From Metarhizium brunneum (taxonomy: Eukaryota > Ascomycota > Sordariomycetes > Hypocreales > Clavicipitaceae), in NCBI RefSeq assembly GCF_013426205.1, contig NC_089423.1, positions 3,100,001-3,164,000 on the forward strand: 64,000 nucleotides of DNA, read 5' to 3'. Both the position numbers and the translations under genes were made by a program. The notes under the pieces were generated by a model that worked only from the letters and a program-made list of their open reading frames with translations, ran no database searches and was not told where the DNA came from. Shown in pieces: positions 44,568 to 55,713 of this stretch; the stretch's first letter is position 1, and each line of letters opens with the position of its first letter.

Positions 44568-46171
44568 CTATGCCCTCTCGCTGCCCCTCAATCTGACAGC
44601 TTGACCGTACTTCTGCAGCTTTGTAATGAGCTGATCGCCTTGGCGAACGACGTCCTGGTACTGTTTGTTCTTGTCATCTGGTCGATTGGTTTCAATCACG
44701 CCCTTGCCGGTGACGCGGTCAATAGTGCAAGGAATGCGGCCGGCGGCAATGAATCGAGCAAGATCACTGTTATCGAGGGTCAGCTTGTTTCCTGTGGTTC
44801 AGTTTATGTTCACAAAGCTACGACGTACCGGTCGAGAAAGTCAACTGTGACTCCAAAATCATTGGCCATGCTTTCCAAGCCGACAACTCTATAGCTTTGG
44901 AGGAGCTGTTGGTATGCCCGCAGCCTCATCTCGCGAATGAACCAGCTCTTGTGCTCGTGCAAATAACGGTCCTGGTTGAGGAACTGCTCCTCGACCGAGG
45001 CGAGAGACTGGAAGAAGGTCTTGTAGTTTCCATTGTACAGGCTGCTGACCAAGAGCGCCAGAGGGCTAAAGTCAATGGCCATTTCGGCGTCGGACTGCTC
45101 AGTACTTGATCCCAGGGTTGTCAGGTTGACGGCTGTTGTAGAGGCAGCCTGCGGTGCCTTGTCGCCAGTGGTATCATCTGCGCCAGGGCCGGCACTCAGA
45201 GCACCGCTCAGCGCCATCAGCTTGTCCTCTCCGTCACCCATTATAGCTTTGATCTCGGGTGCGTCTACAACCTTTGACTTGAAGTCAACACGCTTTAGAG
45301 ACACAGAGCCAGCAAGAACAGAGTAGACAACAAGGTTGGAGTAGGTGCAGAGTTCGTAGCTGGTAAAGGTAGAGAGGGAGTCGAGAAGAAGAGGTGCGGC
45401 AAGGTTGTAGGATCGAACGGTGAGGAGGTGAAGGCCTTCGTAGGCCTTGAGGCGATTTCGGCGATCCCAGTCACCGCCGGATTCAACGAGAGTCGTGGCT
45501 CGCTCAATATGTTTCTGGACCAGCGCTTTGTCTCCGTAGAAGAGACCCATACGTATTATGGCCAGAACCAGGTCAATCTTGGTGCCCAGGATACCAGTCT
45601 TTTCGAAAACGTCTTCGAACGCAGCAATTGCCTTGTCCTGTTTTCAGTTGTCAGCGCCATCCACCTGCCCAAGGAAAAATACAGGAGGAGAAATGAGCAG
45701 CACTCCACATACCTTATCACCCACTCTGGCCCAAAAGTCAGCCCTTTTGCCCTTGGCAGCCATGACCTCTGTTTCGCCAGCTTGTTCAACGGCCTCATCC
45801 TCCTCCTTCTGGAACTCGGCCAACTCCTTATCATTATCCTCCTTCAGCTTCGAATACAAAGCCTCGTCCCACGGCAGATGAACACTTGTTGTCGATGCCT
45901 TGGTGGCAACCATGCCGACCAAGCTAGACTTCCTGCTTAACGGCTTTCCGGGTCCTAGGGCGCCACCTTCGCCAACAGCGTTCAGAATACCGTCAATAGG
46001 GTGTGCCAAGTACCGATAGAAAGGAGCCATCTTATCCTCGGCGATTGCATCTTGCAGTGCCTTGACAGCCGCCTCTTGTGCCGGTTTCGAAGCATATGCA
46101 TTTGTCAGGGTAAAAACGTGCTGTGACAACGGCAGCAACGGCCATTTGGCGTACTGAGGATCTGAACCCAT
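44568..46171 (-). CDS. RPN7: 26S proteasome regulatory subunit RPN7 (PSMD6)
   Basis: Three exons on the minus strand: 45713-46171, 44829-45637 and 44568-44766, introns 75 nt (GTATGT..ACAG) and 62 nt (GTACGT..ACAG); 488 aa. Non-ATPase lid subunit of the 19S regulatory particle. The N-terminus (MGSDPQYAKWPLLPLSQHVF) is followed by a helical repeat solenoid: DKAIAAFEDVFEKTGILGTK, DLVLAIIRMGLFYGD, DWDRRNRLKAYEGLHLL. A PCI domain covers about 280-440 (YNGNYKTFFQSLA, HKSWFIREMRLRAYQQLLQSY, FGVTVDFLDRDLARFIAAGRI). The C-terminal helix reads ETNRPDDKNKQYQDVVRQGD. An Ala/Thr-rich insertion with ADDTTGDKAPQAAS lies inside the solenoid. The start at 46171 is the ATG; the frame extends upstream only to a TTG. 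Divergent from ABD1. Confidence 0.92.
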
Positions 46172-46999
46172 GGCGGCGGCGGGCAAGTCCGACGACGAAG
46201 AGGAAGGCTACTGTAAAATCTGCTATGTGTATATCCGTACGTGCGGAGAGGAGGATCCGGCGTCGAGTCGAGTGACCGTGAAACAGACTCCGGGTTTGAC
46301 AATTGAGATGGTGATGAGAGCTTGAGGGAGCTTGTCTTGTTGTCGGAATCGCAGCCACAGGGAAGGCTGGAACTAGGTGGGCCCTCTTCTGGACGACAAG
46401 GCTTCAGCGGAACACGCACAGCTCCCATGTCTTCCAAGTGCCTTACCCTAGACCTGGCAATTTTCGGAAAACTGAAAACTTGCCATGCCACATGGGTTGA
46501 TACATTCCCAATATTATTTAGGGTGTAAACTGCGGGTGGGGTTTAATCAGTGCGAAAATGGCTCTATTCTTTTTCATGGAGTGATATTGTCAAAAGCAAC
46601 CTAGTTTGCGCTATTTCTGTGTGAATTTGATGGTCTGTTGCTGGCCGTACGTAGTAGAAAAGTTACGCCGAGCGGTCAACGCCTTTCGACGACGAGGAAC
46701 TAGAACGACTAGCATAGTTGACCGAATACACAGGGCACGACCCAGACAATGCTCGGTCGATGCACGTCTTGCTACTGGGGTTGCTGCTATACCAGTAGGG
46801 ATTCGGTGTGCGCAATTACGTGATCTTGCCGATGTGCTCGGATTTCCTGCAGCTGTTGGGCCCCACAACCGCCTTGTGACGTCCAACCTCGCACAAGGTC
46901 AGCCCCCGACATTGACTTTCCGCAACACCAGACATCTTTGAAAGCAGACCAAAGCCCAAGCAACGAAGAAACCTCCACTGACGGAGGACGCAGCTCACA
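46172..46999. promoter_or_regulatory. Divergent promoter region RPN7 / ABD1
   Basis: 828 bases between two start codons on opposite strands; it must contain both core promoters. I looked for the yeast Rpn4 site (GGTGGCAAA) and did not see it. Confidence 0.55.
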
Positions 47000-48457
47000 A
47001 TGCCCGACTACGATGGAGATGACAGGACTCGAAATGGGGAATCATCCCATCACAGAAACAAGAAGCGAGCCCGAGACGAGGTGCAAGATGACCTCCCTCA
47101 ACCCTACAACGCGAATTCCCTCCAAGCTGCCAAGAGACGCGCCGTCTCGCCGTCCGAACAGCCGCGCAAGCAAAAGCGCCCAGGAGCAAGAGCCCGCATC
47201 TCCGAAGCCGAACGCGAGGCTATTCGGCAGCGCCAAATCGAGCGAGAGCGCGAGCAGGCCGCCCAACAAGCCGCAGCCGCAGAGCAGAACCACATGAGAG
47301 GAGTACACGACGTCGTCCGCCAACACTACAACAGCGTGCCCGAGAGAGGCAGGCAGTGGAGAACGACAGACAGTAAGATCAAGGGCCTCCGTGTCTTTAA
47401 CAACTGGATCAAGAGCTGCATCATCCAGCGCTACTCCCCCGACGAAGACCACACCCCGGGCTCCCGCGAAATGGGCCGCTCCAGCGGCAAAGACCTCCTC
47501 GTTCTTGACATAGGCTGCGGAAAAGGCGGTGACCTCAACAAGTGGCAACAGGCGCCGCAACCAATCCAGCTCTACGTCGGCCTCGACCCTGCCGACGTGA
47601 GTATCGAGCAAGCCCGCGACCGCTATAGAATCCTCTGTTCACGAGGCCGTGGCGGCCGCGGCGGCTCTCACCGCAGACCACCGCCCCGCCTATTCGACGC
47701 CCGCTTCCATGTCAAAGACTGCTACCGCGAGAGCATTGAAGACATCGAAATCGTCCAGCAAGTAGGCTTCGACCCGTCCCCCATGAACAAGCGCGGCTTC
47801 GACGTCGTCACCATGATGTTCTCCATGCACTACGCCTTCGAGTGCGAAGAGAACGCCCGCACAATGCTGCGCAACGTCGCAGGAGCCCTCAAGAAAGGCG
47901 GCCGTTTCATCGGCTGCATCCCCAACTCGGACGTGCTGGGCGAGAAGGTCCGCGCCTTCAACGAAAAGGCCGCTGCCAAGAAGGCAGAAAAGGAGGAAAG
48001 GGACAAGGGCGGCGACGGTGCCACCACCACCACCACCACGCCACCCCCGGCTGAACCCGAGGACGGTGAGCTGGAAGAGGGCGAGGAGGAACCTACCGCC
48101 GAATGGGGCAACTCCATTTATCGCGTCCGGTTCCCCGGCAAGACACCTCAGGATGGCATTTTCAGGCCAGCATTCGGCTGGAAATACAACTTCTTCCTAG
48201 ACGAAGCCGTAGAAGAAGTTCCGGAATATGTTGTCCCCTGGGAGGCATTCCGTGCGTTGGCGGACGACTTTAATCTCGAATTGCAGTTCCACCGAACGTT
48301 TAGTGAGATCTGGGAAGCGGAGAAGGATGATCCAGAACTGGGACCCCTGAGTGAGAGGATGGGTGTGAGGGAGCGAGGTGGAGGACCGCTTTTGGTGTCA
48401 GACGAGGAGATGGAAGCTGCTAGCTTCTATATTGGTTTTTGCTTTTACAAGGTGTAA
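47000..48457 (+). CDS. ABD1: mRNA cap guanine-N7 methyltransferase
   Basis: Single exon, 485 aa. It transfers a methyl group from SAM to N7 of the GpppN cap on nascent mRNA in the nucleus. A basic, Gln/Ala/Arg-rich N-terminus (1-100) is typical for recruitment to the polymerase CTD. The catalytic domain follows: HYNSVPERGRQWRTTDSKIK, then RVFNNWIKSCIIQRY for cap contact; motif I LDIGCGKGGDLNKW at about 168-181; YVGLDPADVSIEQARDRY; DVVTMMFSMHYAFE; and the C-terminal FNLELQFHRTFSEIW. A low-complexity insertion with six Thr codons and an acidic stretch (EPEDGELEEGEEE) sits at about 335-370, in the loop region where fungal enzymes vary. The family assignment is certain. Confidence 0.94.
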   Translation: MPDYDGDDRTRNGESSHHRNKKRARDEVQDDLPQPYNANSLQAAKRRAVSPSEQPRKQKRPGARARISEAEREAIRQRQIEREREQAAQQAAAAEQNHMRGVHDVVRQHYNSVPERGRQWRTTDSKIKGLRVFNNWIKSCIIQRYSPDEDHTPGSREMGRSSGKDLLVLDIGCGKGGDLNKWQQAPQPIQLYVGLDPADVSIEQARDRYRILCSRGRGGRGGSHRRPPPRLFDARFHVKDCYRESIEDIEIVQQVGFDPSPMNKRGFDVVTMMFSMHYAFECEENARTMLRNVAGALKKGGRFIGCIPNSDVLGEKVRAFNEKAAAKKAEKEERDKGGDGATTTTTTPPPAEPEDGELEEGEEEPTAEWGNSIYRVRFPGKTPQDGIFRPAFGWKYNFFLDEAVEEVPEYVVPWEAFRALADDFNLELQFHRTFSEIWEAEKDDPELGPLSERMGVRERGGGPLLVSDEEMEAASFYIGFCFYKV

Positions 48458-48987
48458 TTTCAAGTTTAGCTCCGCCGTGCAAGCGCAGAATAATTTACAT
48501 GAAAACAATTCATGTCGACGTTTCCCAAGTCAAAGTGTCAGTCGTTGGGGGTGACTACGATCAGAGGCAGACATGGTGACGAGACAGATGCAAAGATACC
48601 CAAAATGCTGATTGTTTATTTGTCGTTATAATCATGAATATACTGTTAAACTCTTCCTGTGGTTAGCGACGTAGGAGTAGGGGGGTATCATAATCCGATT
48701 GTCCCAACTGCAGCAACTTGTGACAACTCCTGGCCATGCAGACAACTCCCCAGAATCTCCAATTAAAAAAATAATCCCCGGCATTTCGATAAAAGTCCAA
48801 AAAGCTTTTGTTATACAGCTGCACCCCCAAAATTACACCGGGTATTAATAAAGAGTGGTGTGTCGCTCCGTTGATTTTTTTTTTTCGTTTTTAGCAAGAA
48901 AGATTAAGATAAGCTCAAACGCTGTAGCCAAACGCTCAAGTGGCTAGAGTGAAGATAAATAGTATAGGGTTGGTATTGACTGGTGGT
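48458..48987. other. Intergenic, 0.5 kb, between convergent genes
   Basis: 3' flanks of ABD1 and GEM1. A short T-run lies near 48876-48885. Nothing else seen. Confidence 0.6.
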
Positions 48988-50963
48988 TTATGCGGCGTTT
49001 GTTGAACGACGCCAAATCATGACAGCAGCAACGGCTGCACAGGCAGTGGCTCCGAGAGCCAAGTACAAGCTTGTACGATCGGGAGCTTCCTCTTCTGTCT
49101 TAGGGAATCCCATGCTCGGGTTGGTTGCGGTTTCGGCGAGTGCCACAAAGAGCTCGGCGATGCTGTTCCAAGTCACACTCACGTGAAGTGGCGTGTTCAT
49201 GCTGAGCGAAGATGTGTACTGGTCGGGTTGGAGCTCGCTTCGCTGCGTGGTTTTATCTTTGTCGGCTTTTAGAGCGGTGTAAACAGAAGGCAGCTCGTCG
49301 AGATGTGGGTACTTGGACCTCACATCGACGATATGGGAGAAGGAATCGGGATCGGAGGAGTCGTAAGCGTAACAAATCAAATCGCAGGCATCCAATTTGA
49401 ACCGGTTTTCCAAAATGGCTGGTTCGAGCTCGCCCAATTCCTCGAAAATGAGATACACCTGCTTACCACCAGGGAGTTCCACGCTATTAACTGCCCGACG
49501 GGGTTTGATGGTGGGGTGATATAGCCCTTCGAATGGTCGGTTTAGGAATGAGTCGAGAAGAGAGGACTTGCCGGCTCCTGGGGCTCCGATGAGGTAACAG
49601 AGAACCACATTTCTTTCGACCCTGCCCGGCCGTCTTCTTCGTTTTCGGGACTTGGTGATCTTGAGGGCGGCGGTTATGTCGTCCTTGACGTTGGGGGATT
49701 CGAAACCGAGGTAGGCGAGATACTCGATAGTAGTTTTTGGCTCCAGGAACGTTGTCATACTCCACTGTGCTAGCCAACCTTGCAGTGTGATGTGACCGCC
49801 TTCGTTGCGCACTGTGGAGGAAGGGAAGGATGAGTCGACCCAAGAAGCCGGGAGGCCAGGAGTGGGCGAGAATAAAGCCTCGAGCTCTTGGTCGTTCAGC
49901 CCTCCATCATTATCCTTGTCAAAGAGCAGAAACAAGTCCACAAAGAACCTATATCCAATAGGGCTTAGTTCAGCTGAGCAATACTCAGGAACGTCAAACC
50001 TGGGATGTAGGAATTTGTCCTCAAGACTCAAGCTGTCGGTGTAGTGATATTTGCGAAGAATGATCCAAATAGTTTCGTGCCGACCCTTCTCGGCGTAAAT
50101 CTTGTTGAGTTGTAGAAAGCCAGATTGATCGATGCCCCGTTCCAGATTCGCATCGGGCATAGTCTTGGAGATGGACAGCTTAATGTTATCCAAGTCGTCG
50201 CTGGTAAGAGGCTTATCAAAACAGCGTGCCTGAAAGTCCCGCATCTCTTGGTCATTCAAGAAGCCATCCTGATCCTTGTCGCAAAGGAAGAAGACTCGCT
50301 TGAGAGCGGCTACGCAAGCCGGCTTGAGGCGACCTTCCTTGTAGTCGAAGAGGGGGGCAATGGGATGGGTGACGGCCTTTTGGCACAGGAAGAAGACCTC
50401 GTTGACGTTTTTATGTTCTCGAGCACTGGTTCTGATGCAGGAATCGATCTCGCGAAATTCAGCCATGACGGGCAACATCTCTTCCTCTATGATCTGAGGG
50501 GTGTTGCCCTGACCGGCGAGATCTGATTTATTGGCACATAGGACAACAGGAACATTGACACCGAGAGACCGGAAATATGGCATCCAAAAGAGAGCTACTC
50601 TCTCGTAACTGTAGTGGTCGGCGTAGACGAGGAGAATGACATTGCATTTTCTGATCTCCTTGCGCAGGGTGGTTCGGTCTTGAGGACGGGCAGAGGTATC
50701 GACGATGGTTGTCGTGACATTTTCTGGGGTTCCGATGCTGGGCGGAATAGTGATCTGGGGGAGGACTGGCTGGATCTTGTTGCTCATGAACTGGTCCTTG
50801 ACGAGCGAAGCAATGAGGCTGGACTTTCCCGTGCTCTCGTCACCGCACACGCAAATTCGAACTGCGTGGAGGTTGAAGTTAGTATATGAGATGATGACGA
50901 TGCTCGAGATGGCAATGGGGCCGATGGGAAAATTTCTCGGCAGTGATGCGTACCTGTCGTCAT
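48988..50963 (-). CDS. GEM1: Mitochondrial Rho GTPase GEM1/Miro
   Basis: Two coding exons on the minus strand: a 10-nt first exon (50954-50963, ATGACGACAG) and 48988-50861, split by a 92-nt intron (GTACGC..GCAG, branch ACTAAC); 627 aa. Outer-membrane GTPase controlling mitochondrial shape, inheritance and ER contact (ERMES regulation in yeast). Domains: N-terminal GTPase with P-loop GDESTGKS (10-17) and NKSD; EF-hand 1 at about 195-207 ([12 protein letters not shown]); EF-hand 2 at about 313-325 ([12 protein letters not shown]); second GTPase with GAPGAGKSS at about 427; C-terminal tail anchor ([19 protein letters not shown], then basic RRSTNAA). All parts are intact. The tiny first exon supplies only MTT plus one base, and without it no valid start is present. 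Confidence 0.93.
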
Positions 50964-52670
50964 ATTTGGTCGGTGAACGAACTGTGCTCAGTAGAACTTG
51001 GAAGGCAAAGCAGTGCGTGGTAAAAGTAACGGCAACCTCGGCTGGATGCAAAGTTACGGCTAGGCCATGTCCTCGACGGCTAAAGGAAACCACTTTTCCC
51101 TATTTAACAAGCTTAAGCCGAACGTATTGACGGATCGATCTCTGCCAGCAAGACACGGTGTGTCTGACGGCGCTCGAGAGAAGAAAGCGAAGCTGATTGC
51201 GAAGATGGGTTGGCGAGATTGGGACGCCTGTCGCGTTATTATTACACTGCTGGGTGGTGTCAGCAGTGGCAGCGGTGCCAATGGTTCGGGAGGAGCTGGC
51301 TCCATGTTAAATTGCACGCGGAGCCTTGGAATGGGATTGGGCGAGATTGGGCAGTCGTGGAACCACTGCCAGCTGTGCCGCAGTATTATCAGCCAACCAG
51401 CCAGCCGGCGGTGTGGGCTGCGGTTCGTCAATCAATGGATTTAGTGCCTTCGATGTTGGGGGGATGGGGGGCCACTGGCACGATGGAGGACCTACTAAGT
51501 TACTAGGCAGGTCTGGTCCTTTGCGTGCATTCAATGTTGACATGAGATTTGAGCGAAAGACGTCAATCCATGTGTTGATGCCGCCAGGCAGCAGCCCTGA
51601 GCTGATACGCCAATCCGTTCGCGGCGTCCAGCGACGAACCGAACCGAGCTTATCGAGAAGGTCTGGTGCCACCGTACGTCAACGTCGAAGGCGTTCCATG
51701 TCTCTGTCAATCGTTGGCGGCGGCGTCATAAGAAGTCAAGTATACTAATACAGCGGCTGCCCAGCGGCATCGCATGTCGATCAATACCAGATCCTGGCGC
51801 GTACTAAGTAGCTTGCCCTGGTTGCTGCATGGCACCTTGTCATTCCCTCTCGCCTCTCACGTGGCGTGCTACATCGCTACTCTGCAAGATGGGCTGGCAA
51901 TAAAGGCCGATGGGGAGAAATACCCCGATGTATGTGTCCATGCTCGCACCAACGTTTGAACCGTCTACCTACCTCCCTACCTGGTAGGCAGCGCTGCGCC
52001 CTTGTGCCCTCCATGATTCCTTGCACTCCTCCGGTCGCCATGACAGTCGCGATAGTTCCGGTCCTTGGTGTTGACCGCTGTTGGTCCATGTTTTGCAACA
52101 CAGGACCAAAAAGGGCATCCAATTGGCTTCTCGCCAAGCCACCAAGCCACGAATCCGTCGTTACGGCCCCCAACCTGAACAATGGTCGCGCCGTGCTGCT
52201 TCCAGTCTGGAGTTGAGTCGAGCGCTCAAGTGCTCCAACGTACCCCACACTCTTTCTCCAGCACTCCGAGACTCTGAGCCACCAGTCACCAGTCGACCCA
52301 ACACCAATGCTAATACCAGAGCCGGCAAACCCCCAGGTTGTTCAGCTCAGTCAGTTCCGGATAAAGGGCAGCCAGGGCTGAGCCAACTGTCGTCTTCCCC
52401 TCGCCTGGCTGTCGACTGTTGACCTTTCCTCAGACTTGCTCAGTCCATCTCGGGATCGCGGCTCATTCCGTTATCCAACCCGACTTCCGACCTGCCCTGC
52501 GCAAACGACGTCACAAACTCCCCGCTGCATAGCACCGTTGCTTGACGGCATCATTTGACGGAGACGGTGACTGGGGTGACCAAGACAACCATCTTCGGGA
52601 GCCAACCAGATAGCGAGGAACGGCACTTTCATTGTATCATCATACGCAGCGCCGGATTGGTACCGTCACC
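50964..52670. promoter_or_regulatory. Divergent intergenic region GEM1 / creC, 1.7 kb
   Basis: Holds both promoters and leaders. A TTCAATGTT motif lies at 51530. No supported gene; the open frames here are mutually overlapping and anonymous. Confidence 0.5.
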
Positions 52671-55004
52671 ATGTTGTATGTGCGATAACCATGACACGAG
52701 ATCCTTCTGCTCCTCTTTGCGCTTTGCCCAGCGTCTCGCAACTGACCATTGTAGTGTTCTACCACCTCCGCCCCGATATCCCATCGGCGGCCCGTACGGC
52801 GCAACTGGTATCACGGGCATCGTGCCCATGATTGAGACGAACAATATCATTTCGAACCCTACCGGACCCGAGTGGCAGTTTCTAGTGGGAGAAGGTGGGT
52901 TTCACCGGACCAACTGTCGTCATTTGCTATTTCCCCATGGCCATGCTAATGAAACATATTTCAAGGCACCTACGTCCTCAAGGAAGACTTGCACCTCGCA
53001 ACACCTCCTCCACATCCATCCGAAGCTCCCATCGTCAATCCGAATCCGCTAGCCACCAACCCGCAACCTGCATCCGTGGGTACGAAAATGACACTCGTCC
53101 GTATTCAGTCCCGGCCGCCGCCATTCTTCTACAGAGGACCATCTGCCACGACACTGTCACTGGGCGGAGCTAGTTCGCAGGACCAGTCTGGGGATGCTAG
53201 GTATTCTACCGAGGGCGGAATGAGCAGTGAAGATGGTCGGGGAACATCTACGAGCGATGCGCCAAACTCGGCGACTCTTGGATTCACCCCGGCATTCGGC
53301 GAGGGAAACTCGTTGCTTGTGCCGTCACAAACCAAAGACGTAAATAAGCGAAAGAAGCCAAAGAACAATGTGACCAAGAGTAATTCGTCCTTTATTTCGC
53401 GAGTTATTGTCAATGAGAGCCTGTCAAGAAGAATGACAGATAGACCCGGCGACGGCATCTTTGCCTTTGCCAACATCAACCGCGCTTTCCAATGGCTAGA
53501 TTTGTCGTCTCCAAACAAGGTAATTTGCCGTGTGTCCCGTATATCTAAACTGCATCTGACTCTGGCAAACAGCAAGACTATTTCACCAAGATTCTGTTCA
53601 CCAAGGCGCACTGTCTGAGCCATGACGTAAATATGGTGACCAAGGGAGCGTCGCACATTGACGTGATTATGGGCTTCTCAACCGGGGAAATTATTTGGTG
53701 GGAACCCATTTCACAGAGATATACGCGCATGAACAAGAATGTAAGTGGCACGTCTGGTCAATGAGCTGTGATGAGGCTAATGTGCGGTCCCCAGGGCGTC
53801 ATCAACAACACCCCCGTGACACACATCAAGTGGATTCCAGGCTCGGAGAACTTGTTTTTGGCGGCACACATGGATGGCTCTCTGGTTGTCTACGACAAGG
53901 AAAAGGACGACTCACAGTTTACCCCCGAGGACGACGAGACTAGTGTGCATGGTAGCGAGTCTGGTCATGGCCAGAATGGAGTGAAACCTGGGACCAAGAT
54001 GCATATTGCTAAATCCGTGCATTCGCAGAACCAAAAGACAAACCCCATTGCGGCTTGGAAGTTGTCAAATCAGCGCATCAACTCTTTTGCCTTTTCACCT
54101 GACAACCGGCATTTGGCGGTGGTATCCGAGGATGGAACTTTGAGATTGATAGACTACCTGAAAGAGGAGTAAGCTGTCCCCTCGCACGCTTTGGGCCCCG
54201 GTTTGGTGCTGACAGATGCTCAGACTACTGAGCTTGTTCTTCTCCTACTACGGAGGTCTGACATGTGTCTGCTGGACACCGGACGGCAAGTACGTCCTAA
54301 CCGGCGGCCAGGACGACTTGATATCGATTTGGTCGGCTGCAGACTCTGCGTTGGTGGCGAGGTGTCAGGGTCATCAGTCTTGGGTATCATCGCTGGCTTT
54401 TGACCTATGGAAATGCGACGAACGTAACTACCGCTTTGGGAGCGTTGGTGACGACGGCCGCTTATGTCTTTGGGACTTCAATGTCGGCATGCTCCATCGG
54501 CCAAAGGTGAGTCACGACTGAAACCAGTGGGATGCATTGCTCGGGAAGCTGACATGTGTTGAAGACTTCCGCAAGACAACGTGGCTCCGTTTCCGGACCT
54601 GCTGGCATTTCGCCACGGAGTGAGGCAGCTAGTCCTCTGGGCACTCTACTGAGATCCAACTCTTTGTATGAGGCAGACGAGTATGGGGATGGAGTTTCGC
54701 ATCCTGTTGAGCCAAGATCTCGAATCCCCATCTTGCCGCCAGTTTTGGTGAGCCGTTCTTGATGCAGAAACATGAATGGTATCAGTAATTGATGCTGACA
54801 AACTATCCAGACGACGGTAATCGACACTCACCCCGCGTGCTGGTTGGATTTTACCGAGGAGGCAATTATCACAAGCTGCAAAAATGGTGAGTCGACGACA
54901 TCAATTTCATGAAACGTAGAATCAGATGCCAAATGTCAGCCGGCGGCTAACAGGCGCAAACAGGACACGTCAGAACATGGACCAGACCTGGGGCGTCAGT
55001 GTAA
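52671..55004 (+). CDS. creC: Carbon catabolite repression protein CreC (WD40)
   Basis: Nine coding exons: 52671-52675, 52755-52894, 52966-53519, 53573-53740, 53795-54168, 54224-54506, 54565-54747, 54811-54886 and 54964-55004; 607 aa. All eight introns (53-79 nt) keep the frame. The first coding exon is only five bases (ATGTT). CreC is the WD40 partner that stabilises the deubiquitinase CreB in Aspergillus and so affects carbon catabolite repression. The protein opens [20 protein letters not shown], has a disordered Ser/Thr/Pro part with a basic [13 protein letters not shown] stretch, then WD40 repeats: [74 protein letters not shown], and the final [14 protein letters not shown]. It ends soon after NGHIRTWTRPG. 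Function is inferred from the Aspergillus family. Confidence 0.92.
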
Positions 55005-55649
55005 ACGGGGGGAGGGTACTCCGTAAAGTAGAATCTATGCGGGATAGAACTGGGGACACAACAGCCCTGGTGGTGGTGGTGTTGGATAGTGTAGAGCCCG
55101 GCCAACGCAGCCAATACTTGATTGACATTGAAGTGTATCATGGGTGGTGTTCTGATACCCCTTGTACGTTGCTATTCATGCATGGTCAATGAAGTAGTGG
55201 CGTCACAAACACTTTGGGACTCGCCAATATGTGATAGTATTTGTTCAGGGGCATCGACTCTGACGTGGCTCAATGCGACCGGCAACTACCGAGGACGAAA
55301 ATGGTGTCTGCACGCCGCTTGTTGAGTCGCATGGTCCCGAATAGCATGTGGTGAGAGTTAATGCCAGTCTTTCTCATTATGCCTGGTGCAGTTGTGAAGA
55401 GGGCAGGTGTCCATGACAAGGCTGTAGGGAGTACTGAAGGCCCCAATCTCAACAATTCCTAGGCCAGCGAATGCGGAAACAGAACCAGCACGTTGGCTCC
55501 TCATTGCCATCAGATCGGCCAAGCAGTCCGAATCTGCCCGAGTCATCTGTGTGTGCAGTCCACAACCATGACTTCCATCTGCCCACAATGACCAGGGAAG
55601 TGGATACCAGATCCTGGAAGATGGTCTAACGGGGGAGAGATATTCAGGC

Positions 55650-55713
55650 ACATACATACAGCTATACATGTATTTACTTGAGTAGGTCGTATGTATGTAT
55701 GTATATACATGTG
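55650..55713. repeat. CATACATAC/GTATGTATG inverted repeat
   Basis: CATACATAC at about 55651-55659 is complementary to GTATGTATG at about 55689-55697. TATACATG-type ends extend the pairing, so a hairpin of about 60 bases is possible. Confidence 0.55.

Noticed and set aside
46172..46999. Proteasome-associated control element (Rpn4 site) upstream of RPN7
   Set aside because: I looked for GGTGGCAAA or its complement and did not find it.
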